Assembly (NCBI GenBank): GCA_000169355.1
Contig: AAXX01000001.1
Location: forward strand, 806,001 to 870,000
Direction of reading: 5' to 3'
Source of the DNA: Flavobacteria bacterium BAL38
GTDB lineage: Bacteria; Bacteroidota; Bacteroidia; Flavobacteriales; Flavobacteriaceae
DNA: 64,000 bases
The notes under the pieces are model-generated. The model was not told where the DNA came from. It did no database searches and worked only from the letters and a program-made list of their open reading frames with translations. A program made the translations under genes and the position numbers. Below are positions 35,698 through 45,587 of the stretch, one piece after another (the stretch's first letter is position 1; each line of letters starts with the position of its first letter).

Positions 35698-37533
35698 TTA
35701 TTTCAATTCTAGAATTAAACTTGTTTTTCCTTCAATTGATAATTCTTGTTTTAAATCGAAATTTTGATTGGATAAAATATCTTTTCCGGAAGTAAAATTT
35801 TTCACATTTTCTTCAAATCTGGAAAGATTTACTTTCTGATTATCTTTTGAATTATTAATAATTACCATAACCGTTTCAGAATCGTTATGACGGAAATACA
35901 CATATACATTGTTTTCTGGAATGTAATGCGTTAGTTTTCCAGTATGAATAACTTCTTTATTTTTTCTCCAGTTTAATACTTTTTTAGAAAAATCGAAATA
36001 TTTTGCTTGCTCAGCAGTTCTTCCGGCGTTTGTAAAAGCATTATTAGTATCGCCTTTCCAACCACCAGGAAAATCTTGACGAATAGCCGCATCGCCTTTT
36101 CCTTTGTCGCCAGCCATTCCAATTTCTGAACCATAATACAATTGTGGGATTCCTCGCATTGTTGCAAGAAGCGTCATTCCTAATTGGTACTTTTTGAAAT
36201 CGTTTTTATAAATTTCATTGAAACGACCTGTATCGTGATTTTCTAAGAAGATCAATAAATTATTTGTATTGTCGTACAAGAAATCGTTAGCTAAATTGTC
36301 ATAAAACTTAATCATTCCATCGCTCCAAGACGCATTATCTTCATTAAAAACATTGCCAAAAGCATCGTGCATTGTAAAATCCATTACACTTGGTAAATAC
36401 GAATTATAACTTTGAATTTTTGCTATAGGACTGTTTTTTTGCCAATACGATATTTGCGCTTGATCGTGCATCCAAACTTCTCCTACAATGTTAAAATAAG
36501 GATATTCATCAGTAATCGCTTTTGTCCATTTTGCAATGCCTTCTTTATCGTTATAGGAATATGTATCTACTCTATATCCATCTAAATCTGCATATTCAAT
36601 CCACCAAATTGCATTTTGAATTAAGTAATTCAATACTAAAGGATTGGATTGATTTAAGTCGGGCATACTTGGCACAAACCAACCGTCCATGCAATATTTA
36701 GCATCGCGTTTAGAAGCATTTGTATCGTATTGAGTCGTCATTCTGTAGTTACTTTGAGCGTAACCTGGAAATTGATGAAACCAATCGTATGTTGGCATAT
36801 CTTTAAACATCCAATGTTCGGCTCCCCAATGATTCGTAACGTAATCTTTAATTAATTTCATGTCGCGCTTGTGCATTTCAGCAGCCAATCGTTTGTAATC
36901 TTCATTACTTCCGTAACGCGCATCGATTTGATACACATCGGATTGACCGTAAGTGTGATATGAATATCCTTTGTCGTTATCTTCACACATTGGTGTACTC
37001 CAAATGGCTGTTGCTCCTAATTCTTGAATATAATCTAAATGATCAATAATTCCTTGCACATCGCCACCATGTCTTCCGCCTGGTAAACTTCTATTTGCTT
37101 TTTCTTGTAATTTTGGTGAAGAATCATTCGATTCATTTCCGTTTGCAAAACGATCAGGCATTAGTAAATACATCACATCCGAAGCGTCAAAGCTTTTTCT
37201 GTTAGCTGAGTTTTCTCTGCGTTTTTTTATTTCAAAATCTTTAGTAAATGATTTTTTACCCTTTTTAAAAGAAAACTTCAATGTTTGAGCCGATACATTT
37301 TTAGAGTCAATTGTTATGAAAATATAATTTGGATTTTCTGTTTTTATAACATTTGTAATTACCACATTGTTAGAAATTGAAACCGTATTTTCGGCAATAT
37401 TTTTTCCGTAAAATAAGACCTGAACTTCGCTCTTATTCATCCCTTCATACCAAAATGGTGGTTCCATTTTGTCGATTTGAGCGACAACACTTGTTGAAAA
37501 TGCAATAATCAATAAAAGAATTAATTTTTTCAT
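35698..37533 (-). CDS. periplasmic GH13 cyclomaltodextrinase/neopullulanase-like enzyme (SusA-like)
   Basis: This 611-residue enzyme has a signal peptide (ending VVAQ), an N-terminal Ig-like cyclomaltodextrinase domain (about 20-110), a GH13 barrel and a C-terminal beta domain. Catalytic residues are Asp323 in DGYRVDTYSY, Glu352 in VGEVWMHD and Asp434 in ENHDTGRF. This layout matches SusA of the Bacteroides starch system, which cuts imported maltooligosaccharides in the periplasm. It starts downstream of the GH97 gene, with a palindromic repeat (37549-37613) between them. Confidence 0.93.
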   Translation of the reverse strand: MKKLILLLIIAFSTSVVAQIDKMEPPFWYEGMNKSEVQVLFYGKNIAENTVSISNNVVITNVIKTENPNYIFITIDSKNVSAQTLKFSFKKGKKSFTKDFEIKKRRENSANRKSFDASDVMYLLMPDRFANGNESNDSSPKLQEKANRSLPGGRHGGDVQGIIDHLDYIQELGATAIWSTPMCEDNDKGYSYHTYGQSDVYQIDARYGSNEDYKRLAAEMHKRDMKLIKDYVTNHWGAEHWMFKDMPTYDWFHQFPGYAQSNYRMTTQYDTNASKRDAKYCMDGWFVPSMPDLNQSNPLVLNYLIQNAIWWIEYADLDGYRVDTYSYNDKEGIAKWTKAITDEYPYFNIVGEVWMHDQAQISYWQKNSPIAKIQSYNSYLPSVMDFTMHDAFGNVFNEDNASWSDGMIKFYDNLANDFLYDNTNNLLIFLENHDTGRFNEIYKNDFKKYQLGMTLLATMRGIPQLYYGSEIGMAGDKGKGDAAIRQDFPGGWKGDTNNAFTNAGRTAEQAKYFDFSKKVLNWRKNKEVIHTGKLTHYIPENNVYVYFRHNDSETVMVIINNSKDNQKVNLSRFEENVKNFTSGKDILSNQNFDLKQELSIEGKTSLILELK

Positions 37534-37548
37534 AGCTTACTTTTTTTC

Positions 37549-37613
37549 ATCCTGAACTTGTTTTAGGATTTAAGTTAATATTATGAGAAGCTGAAACAAG
37601 TTCCGCTTGACAA
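37549..37613. repeat. CTGAAACAAGTTCAG-type palindromic repeat, copy B
   Basis: Arms CCTGAACTTGTTTTAGGATT and AGAAGCTGAAACAAGTTCCG face each other across an A/T-rich loop, and the outer end is GCTTGACA. The unit sits between two genes of the starch operon, so it should be transcribed as a hairpin. Confidence 0.75.
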
Positions 37614-37625
37614 TAGATTCGATTT

Positions 37626-39743
<2,118 letters not shown>

Positions 39744-42062
39744 TTATTTTTTTGATGCCAACACAAGTTCGGCCTGACAATTTTGTTCGATTCCGTTTAC
39801 AAGTATTTCAATTTCTGAATTGCCTTCTACACTTACATTTGTTTCATTGTGATTAACTTCTACCTTAACAATTGCATTTCTAAAATTAACTTTGAAAGAA
39901 TAAGCATTCCATTCTTTTGGAATTTTAGGTTCAAAAGACAATTTACCATCTTTAACACGCATTCCTCCAAAACCTTCTACAATACTCATCCATGTTCCTG
40001 CCATTGAAGTGATGTGTAATCCTTCATGCACTTCTTTGTTATAATCATCTAAGTCTAAACGAGATGTTCGTAAATAGAATGTATACGCTTGTTCCATTCG
40101 GCCTAAAACAGCTGCTTGAATAGAATGAACGCAAGGAGAAAGTGAACTTTCATGCACAGTAAATGGTTCATAAAAGTCGAAATGTTTTTCTAATTGTTCT
40201 TTGGTAAAATGATCCTCGAAAAAGTAGAAACCTTGCAAAGTATCGGCTTGTTTGATATAGGGAGAACGTAAAATTCTATCCCAAGACCATTTTTGATTTA
40301 TTGGACGCTGACTTTTATCTAAGTTAGCAACCGTAATTAGTTCTTTATCTAAGAAACCATCTTGTTGTAAATAAACGCCATGTTCTTCTGAATAAGGAAA
40401 ATACATGTTATCAGCTACTTTTTTCATGTCTGAAATTTCAGCAGTAGATAAATTTACTTTTTCTATTATTCGAGAATAATCTAAAGGATATTCAGTTTCT
40501 ATTTTATTAATTTGTTCGATGGTATATGATATACACCATTTTGCAATATAGTTTGTGTAAAAATTATTATTTACATTGTTTTCGTACTCATTTGGACCCG
40601 TAACTCCTAAAATTACGTATTGATTTTTAGCCGTAGAAAATGTTGCTCTCTGATGCCAAAAACGAGCAATTCCTATTAAAACTTCCAAACCTTTTTCTGG
40701 AATATAAGAATAATCGCCTGTGTAACGATAATAGTTAAAAATTGCGAAAGCAATAGCTCCGTTTCTATGAATTTCTTCGTGAGTAATTTCCCATTCGTTA
40801 TGACATTCTTCACCATTCATAGTTACCATTGGATACAAAGCCGCTCCGTTTTTGAAACCCAAATTGTTTTGAGCATTTTCGATGGCTTTTTCCAAATGAT
40901 TATAACGATATTCTAATAAACTTCGGGCAACGTTTTGGTCTTTAGTTGCCATATAAAAAGGAATACAATAGGCTTCTGTGTCCCAATAGGTAGAACCACC
41001 ATATTTTTCTCCAGTAAATCCTTTTGGTCCGATATTTAATCGAGAATCTTTGCCAAGATAGGTCTGATTCAACTGAAAAATATTAAAACGAATACCTTGT
41101 TGGGCTTTTACATCACCATCAATAGTAATATCGCTCATTTCCCAAATTTTCGCCCAAGCTTGTTTTTGATTTTCTAATAGTTGATTATATCCAATTTCAT
41201 TGGCTTTTTCAATTACTTTTCTAGAAGCCAAAATTAATTCGTCTGACGGATGATTCATACTTGAAACATAACCTCCAAATTTTTGAAGCGCCACCTTTTG
41301 TCCTTTTGTAACTCCTATTTCGTATGTGAAAGTTATTTTTTTAGAATCTTTTTTAACCTCAACAGGTTTTATATTTGAATTGGTAGAATTTACTAAAACA
41401 GCATTGTGCATGTACGTTGAAACGGTAAATTTAGTTTTCAATGTACGAGAAACTATATACGCTTGATTATCTTGATTTTTTATTTCTAATGTTTCCCAAA
41501 ATTGTTCTTCCCAATTGGTGTCTTCATTTTCAATTCCTGAATCTATATAAGGCTTAAAAGTAACTTTTGCATCTGAATTTAAAGGAGTAACTTCATATTG
41601 AATAGCACCTAATTCATCAATATCCAAAGAAAGAAAACGCATTACGTTAATAGCAACTTCTATTCCGTTTTGCATTGTAATTTCAAAAGAACGGTTATAC
41701 CAACCTTCTTTCATGTTTAATTCTCTACGGAAATTTTGTACTGTTTTACAATTTGCCAAATCGATATTTTCTCCGTTGATTTCAACATCAATTCCTATCC
41801 AATTTGGAGCATTTAAAACTTTTGCAAAATATTCTGGATATCCGTTTTTCCACCAGCCTACTCGTGTTTTATCTGGATAATAAACCCCTGCAATGTAGGA
41901 ACCTTGAAAAGTTTTACCGGAATACGACTCTTCAAAGTTAGCACGTTGCCCCATGGCTCCATTTCCTATACTAAATAAACTTTCAGACGATTTTACTCTA
42001 TCAGCTTCAAATCCTTCTTCAATAATCGACCAATTATTTGGTACTATATAATCTTGATTCAT
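39744..42062 (-). CDS. GH65 maltose phosphorylase-like enzyme
   Basis: GH65 phosphorylases split maltose with phosphate to glucose and beta-glucose-1-phosphate. This 772-residue protein has no signal peptide, as expected for a cytoplasmic enzyme. KYGGSTYWDTEAYCIPFY and NGEECHNEWEITHEEIHRNG (Glu429/430, with the general acid among them) mark the active site. The adjacent beta-phosphoglucomutase and sugar importer favour maltose as substrate; kojibiose or trehalose are alternatives. The last residues (CQAELVLASKK) are encoded by sequence related to the CTGAAACAAGTTCAG repeats, so the C-terminus looks extended by a repeat insertion. Confidence 0.9.
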   Translation of the reverse strand: MNQDYIVPNNWSIIEEGFEADRVKSSESLFSIGNGAMGQRANFEESYSGKTFQGSYIAGVYYPDKTRVGWWKNGYPEYFAKVLNAPNWIGIDVEINGENIDLANCKTVQNFRRELNMKEGWYNRSFEITMQNGIEVAINVMRFLSLDIDELGAIQYEVTPLNSDAKVTFKPYIDSGIENEDTNWEEQFWETLEIKNQDNQAYIVSRTLKTKFTVSTYMHNAVLVNSTNSNIKPVEVKKDSKKITFTYEIGVTKGQKVALQKFGGYVSSMNHPSDELILASRKVIEKANEIGYNQLLENQKQAWAKIWEMSDITIDGDVKAQQGIRFNIFQLNQTYLGKDSRLNIGPKGFTGEKYGGSTYWDTEAYCIPFYMATKDQNVARSLLEYRYNHLEKAIENAQNNLGFKNGAALYPMVTMNGEECHNEWEITHEEIHRNGAIAFAIFNYYRYTGDYSYIPEKGLEVLIGIARFWHQRATFSTAKNQYVILGVTGPNEYENNVNNNFYTNYIAKWCISYTIEQINKIETEYPLDYSRIIEKVNLSTAEISDMKKVADNMYFPYSEEHGVYLQQDGFLDKELITVANLDKSQRPINQKWSWDRILRSPYIKQADTLQGFYFFEDHFTKEQLEKHFDFYEPFTVHESSLSPCVHSIQAAVLGRMEQAYTFYLRTSRLDLDDYNKEVHEGLHITSMAGTWMSIVEGFGGMRVKDGKLSFEPKIPKEWNAYSFKVNFRNAIVKVEVNHNETNVSVEGNSEIEILVNGIEQNCQAELVLASKK
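39754..39779. repeat. CTGAAACAAGTTCAG-type repeat arm within the GH65 gene, copy C
   Basis: The minus strand reads TGTCAGGCCGAACTTGTGTT, matching the outer arm of copy B (TGTCAAGCGGAACTTGTTTC) at most positions. It lies inside the last 12 codons of the GH65 gene. Confidence 0.6.
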
Positions 42063-42066
42063 TCTT

Positions 42067-42723
42067 TTAATTTTTAATCTGTTCTAATAAAAACTCATTA
42101 GAAATCTTTGTAAAGTCTATGAAACAATATTCTGCTTCATTTAAAACGTTTTGCTCTCCAATGCCAATACTGGTCATTTTAGCACTGTTAGCTGCTTGAA
42201 TTCCGGCAACAGAATCTTCAAACACAATACAATTCTTATTAATTGCATTTACCTTTGCTGCACCAACCAAGAAAACTTCTGGATCTGGTTTAGCTTTTGA
42301 AACATCATTTCCGTCAACTATAGCGTCGAAATAATGCATAATATTTACTTTTTCTAAAATTGGTCTCGCATTTTTACTGGCTGAACCTAAAACAACATTT
42401 TGATTATTCAATTTCAGAAATTGTAAAACTCTTTCTACATCGGGAAGTATTTCAGATTCATCCATTTTTTCAATGAATGCTAAATATTCTTCATTTTTTT
42501 GATGTAACCAACGCTCTTTTTCATCTTCAGTTGCCGTTTTATTACCCCAACCTAAAATTAATTCAAGAGATTGAACTCTGCTAACTCCTTTTAGTTGTTC
42601 GTTATCTTCATGAGTAAAGTTTACTCCAATTTGTTTTGCCAAATTTTGCCAAGCCAAAAAATGATATTTTGCTGTATCAACAATTACCCCATCAAGATCG
42701 AATATGAATGTTTTTTTATTCAT
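42067..42723 (-). CDS. pgmB: beta-phosphoglucomutase
   Basis: This HAD-family mutase converts beta-glucose-1-phosphate to glucose-6-phosphate, feeding the GH65 product into glycolysis. From the ATG at 42723 it has 218 residues. Nucleophile Asp9 and acid/base Asp11 are in FIFDLDGVIVDT, with LKGVSRVQSLELIL in the cap, VLGSASKNARPILE as motif 2 and DGNDVSKAKPDPEVF and VFEDSVAGIQAA as motifs 3 and 4. A longer frame back to 42786 overlaps the transporter gene and lacks family support. It sits between the transporter (10-base gap) and the GH65 gene (four bases). Confidence 0.95.
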   Translation of the reverse strand: MNKKTFIFDLDGVIVDTAKYHFLAWQNLAKQIGVNFTHEDNEQLKGVSRVQSLELILGWGNKTATEDEKERWLHQKNEEYLAFIEKMDESEILPDVERVLQFLKLNNQNVVLGSASKNARPILEKVNIMHYFDAIVDGNDVSKAKPDPEVFLVGAAKVNAINKNCIVFEDSVAGIQAANSAKMTSIGIGEQNVLNEAEYCFIDFTKISNEFLLEQIKN

Positions 42724-42733
42724 CTTTTTTGTT

Positions 42734-44140
42734 TTAACCTGAAATTGCGTTTTTATCGGTAATGAATAAATTACATAACCCTGCAATTATTAATGAAATT
42801 CCTGCCAAAAGCATAGCATTTATGTGCTCATGACCAATTAATTTATACAAGAAATTAATTCCTCCAAGCGCTGCAATAATTTGAGGGATAACGATAAACA
42901 TATTAAATAAACCCATCATCATACCCATTTTTTTAGGGTTTACAGAACTTGATAACATAGCATAAGGCATGGAAAGAATACTACCCCATGAAAAACCTAT
43001 TAATATAAAAGAATACATTAAAGTTGACGGAGTTGCATAAAACATGTAAATAAAACCTAAGCCTCCTAAAATTAAAGAAGCCATGTGAATGTATTTTCTG
43101 TTTATTTTATTTTTCATGGTGTAAAAAGACAACAACAATGCAAAAGCCATTGATGACAACCCATACACACCTGTTGACGAACCCACTAAGTCAGCCGCAT
43201 CGTTGTATACTTTGTCTTTACTTTTATAAGCTTGTTCTTTTTCAACATTCAAAAAAACAGCTTCTTTTTTGTCGTTTTTAACAACTTCGCCTTCAGTATT
43301 TAATTGCGCATATTCTTTTACATCTGGTTTTGCTGCATGAAAAACATGTTCTGTTAAAGCAGGCATAGATAAACTCCACATGGTAAAAAAAGCAAACCAA
43401 CTAAAAAATTGAATTAAGCCAAGTTTTTTCATTGTTGAAGGCATTTCTTTCAAGCTTTCAAATAAGTCGGGAATAAATCTGGACTTCTTTTTTTCAGATA
43501 GAAATTCTTCTAAATTTTCTGGCGGATCTTCTTTAGTTGTCATTAAGGTGTAAACAATACTTGTAATAAATACAAAAGCACCAATTGAAAATGCAACTAC
43601 AACAGAAGAAGGTACAACTCCAGCTGATGCTTCGTTTGAAACGCCTAATTTATTTACTAACCAAGGTAAATTACTAGCAACCCATGTTCCAATTCCAATA
43701 ATTAATGTTTGAACCACAAAGCCATTAGAACGTTGAGATTCTGGAAGTTTATCTGCTACCAAAGCACGGAAAGGTTCCATACTAATGTTAATAGAAGAAT
43801 CCAAAACCCATAATAATCCTGCAGCAATCCATAATGCTGGAGAATGTGGCATAATAAATAAAGTGATTGAAGCTAAAATTGCTCCGATAAGGAAATAAGG
43901 TTTTCTTCTTCCAAATTTTGGACTCCAAGTATTATCAGATAAGTATCCGATTATGGGTTGAACCACAAGTCCTGTTAAAGGTGCGGCAATCCACAAACCG
44001 GGAATATCATCTACTTCGGCACCAAGAGTTTGAAAAATTCGAGACATGAATCCACCTTGTAAGGCAAATCCAAATTGTATTCCTAAGAAACCGAAACTCA
44101 TGTTCCAAATTTCCCAGAAACTTAATTTACGCTTTTCCAT
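42734..44140 (-). CDS. MFS sugar transporter, SLC45/GPH-like (maltose uptake)
   Basis: This 468-residue transporter has about 12 membrane helices. The N-terminal FWEIWNMSFGFLGIQFGFAL, the loop GYLSDNTWSPKFGRRKPYFL and the central hydrophilic loop (about residues 265-310) fit sugar-cation symporters of the SLC45 type found in Bacteroidota maltose operons. It is the first gene of the minus-strand operon and supplies disaccharide to the cytoplasmic GH65/PgmB pair. Its leader carries an inverted repeat and a 21-base motif also found before susC, suggesting shared control. Substrate is inferred from context. Confidence 0.88.
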   Translation of the reverse strand: MEKRKLSFWEIWNMSFGFLGIQFGFALQGGFMSRIFQTLGAEVDDIPGLWIAAPLTGLVVQPIIGYLSDNTWSPKFGRRKPYFLIGAILASITLFIMPHSPALWIAAGLLWVLDSSINISMEPFRALVADKLPESQRSNGFVVQTLIIGIGTWVASNLPWLVNKLGVSNEASAGVVPSSVVVAFSIGAFVFITSIVYTLMTTKEDPPENLEEFLSEKKKSRFIPDLFESLKEMPSTMKKLGLIQFFSWFAFFTMWSLSMPALTEHVFHAAKPDVKEYAQLNTEGEVVKNDKKEAVFLNVEKEQAYKSKDKVYNDAADLVGSSTGVYGLSSMAFALLLSFYTMKNKINRKYIHMASLILGGLGFIYMFYATPSTLMYSFILIGFSWGSILSMPYAMLSSSVNPKKMGMMMGLFNMFIVIPQIIAALGGINFLYKLIGHEHINAMLLAGISLIIAGLCNLFITDKNAISG

Positions 44141-44163
44141 TATCGTAATTTAATTAATTAAAC

Positions 44164-44182
44164 GATAAGCGCTATGCTTATC
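44164..44182. repeat. GATAAGC-N5-GCTTATC inverted repeat in the MFS leader
   Basis: Perfect 7-bp arms (44164-44170 and 44176-44182) lie about 24 bases upstream of the transporter start. They could be a small RNA hairpin near the ribosome-binding region or a protein site; sequence alone does not decide. Confidence 0.5.
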
Positions 44183-44197
44183 AAAACTTATGTTTTT

Positions 44198-44218
44198 TTA
44201 GAAGTGAACATATAAGCT
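44198..44218. promoter_or_regulatory. 21-base motif shared with the susC leader (copy 1)
   Basis: AGAAGTGAACATATAAGCT, with TT before it, matches 45537-45557 at 20 of 21 positions. Here it lies in the MFS leader, reading against that gene. Confidence 0.65.
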
Positions 44219-44234
44219 TTGATGTTGTAAATTT

Positions 44235-44285
44235 AAAGATATTTTTTTTAATAAAACAAGTAATTTTTTTTAATTTCAAACGTTT
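44235..44285 (-). promoter_or_regulatory. candidate promoter and AAACGTTT half-operator for the MFS operon
   Basis: On the minus strand TATCTTTA (44235-44242) is one base off the -7 consensus, with a TTG about 17 bases upstream. Farther upstream AAACGTTT (44278-44285) repeats the core of the perfect palindrome before susC. This makes control by the adjacent LacI-type regulator plausible. Confidence 0.45.
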
Positions 44286-44337
44286 TAGTGTAACTATAAA
44301 AAACTTAAAAAACTATTAATCAGTTATTTATACCTTA

Positions 44338-45363
44338 CTATTTCGTTATCGTAGATTCTCTAAAAATGAGATTTGTTTCAATTAATTCTGTTTTATAATG
44401 TTCGTCTTCTTCGTCTTCAAGTTCTAATCTATCGATTAACATTTGAGCCGATTTTCTTCCCATTTTTATACCATTCTGACTAACCGTTGAAATACTAGGA
44501 GTTGAAAATTGAGAAATAATTCCATCAGTAAATCCAATTACAGAAATATCATCAGGAACTTTTAAATTATTTTTTGTTGCAATTTTAATAGCTGTTACGG
44601 CAAACAATTCGTTAACTGCAAAAATGGCATCGCACTTTATATTTTTGATAAGGTTTTCAATTTTGACAGAACAATTATCAATATCTTCAATTTTAACTAT
44701 TAAATCTTCATTAACAGAAATACCATTAGAAAGTAACGCTTTTTTGTAACCATCGGTTCTTAATTTTCCAACACTTACATAATCTACGGTTGTTATTAAA
44801 CCAATTTTTTTAAATCCGCTATCTATAAAAAACTGAACTGCATTAAAGGCTGCTTCTTGATCGTCAATTATAACTTTGTCGCAAAAAACATCATTTGTAA
44901 CCCTGTCAAACATGACCACTGGCATACCTTGACTTATAATTTCTTGAATATGATGAAAATCTTTTTTTTGCTGTGTTTCTTTAGAAAGCGACATAATAAA
45001 TCCGTCTGTACTTCCATTTGCCAAAAGTTCCATGTTTATGACTTCTTTATCAAATGATTCGTCTGAAAGACATACGATTACATTATAACCATTTTCATTT
45101 GCTACTTGTTCTATTCCGCTAATTACGGTAGCAAAAAAATGATGTACTATTTCGGGAATAATGATTCCAATTGTCTTAGTTTTCTTATTCTTTAAACTTA
45201 AGGCAATATTATTAGGTTTATAATTGTAGAGTTTAGCAAATGCTTGCACTTTTAAACGAGTGTCTTCGCTAATTTCATGACTATCTCTCAATGATTTAGA
45301 AACTGTTGAAATAGAGACATCTAATTCTTTGGCAATTTGCTTTAGTGTTACTTTTTTTCTCAT
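44338..45363 (-). CDS. LacI-family transcriptional regulator of the starch/maltose locus
   Basis: This 341-residue regulator has an N-terminal helix-turn-helix (VTLKQIAKELDVSISTVSKSL, about residues 5-25) with hinge helix NNIALSLKNKKTKTIGII, then a periplasmic-binding-protein-like sugar-sensing domain. It lies between the two arms of the starch locus, transcribed with the import/degradation operon and divergent from susC. The palindrome CGAAAACGTTTTCG in its upstream gap is a typical LacI-family operator with a central CG. The effector is probably maltose or a maltodextrin; whether it activates or represses cannot be seen. Confidence 0.93.
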   Translation of the reverse strand: MRKKVTLKQIAKELDVSISTVSKSLRDSHEISEDTRLKVQAFAKLYNYKPNNIALSLKNKKTKTIGIIIPEIVHHFFATVISGIEQVANENGYNVIVCLSDESFDKEVINMELLANGSTDGFIMSLSKETQQKKDFHHIQEIISQGMPVVMFDRVTNDVFCDKVIIDDQEAAFNAVQFFIDSGFKKIGLITTVDYVSVGKLRTDGYKKALLSNGISVNEDLIVKIEDIDNCSVKIENLIKNIKCDAIFAVNELFAVTAIKIATKNNLKVPDDISVIGFTDGIISQFSTPSISTVSQNGIKMGRKSAQMLIDRLELEDEEDEHYKTELIETNLIFRESTITK

Positions 45364-45432
45364 TATGAAAAATGCAAAATATTAATATGTTTTAAAAGTA
45401 CCATTTTTTTTTTAAGTATCGTAATTTTTTGA

Positions 45433-45491
45433 GGAAAACCCTAGTAAAACAATAAAGTTTTCAACACGAAAACGTTTTCGCAAGGGTTTTC
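45433..45491. promoter_or_regulatory. nested inverted repeats at the regulator/susC operator region
   Basis: GAAAACCCT (45434-45442) and AGGGTTTTC (45483-45491) are perfect 9-bp inverted arms. They flank the central palindrome 45467-45480, though it is not centred. Two outer half-sites of this form could bind a second dimer of the regulator. Confidence 0.55.
45467..45480. promoter_or_regulatory. LacI-family operator CGAAAACGTTTTCG
   Basis: This is a perfect 14-bp palindrome with a central CG, the standard form of LacI/PurR/CcpA-class operators. It lies about 120 bases before susC and 104 bases from the regulator start. Confidence 0.8.
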
Positions 45492-45536
45492 GTAATGTTG
45501 AGTTTTTTTATATGTAATTTTTACATAAATTTAACA

Positions 45537-45557
45537 TTAGAAGTGAATATATAAGCT
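45537..45557. promoter_or_regulatory. 21-base motif shared with the MFS leader (copy 2)
   Basis: AGAAGTGAATATATAAGCT, with TT before it, is the second copy of the motif at 44198-44218. Here it reads toward susC and ends 30 bases before the ATG. Confidence 0.65.
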
Positions 45558-45587
45558 ATTAAAAACAATCTAATCTAAACAATTTGT

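Noticed and set aside
42724..42786. Longer N-terminus for beta-phosphoglucomutase
   Set aside because: It overlaps the transporter gene and precedes the normal family start MNKKTFIFDLDG.
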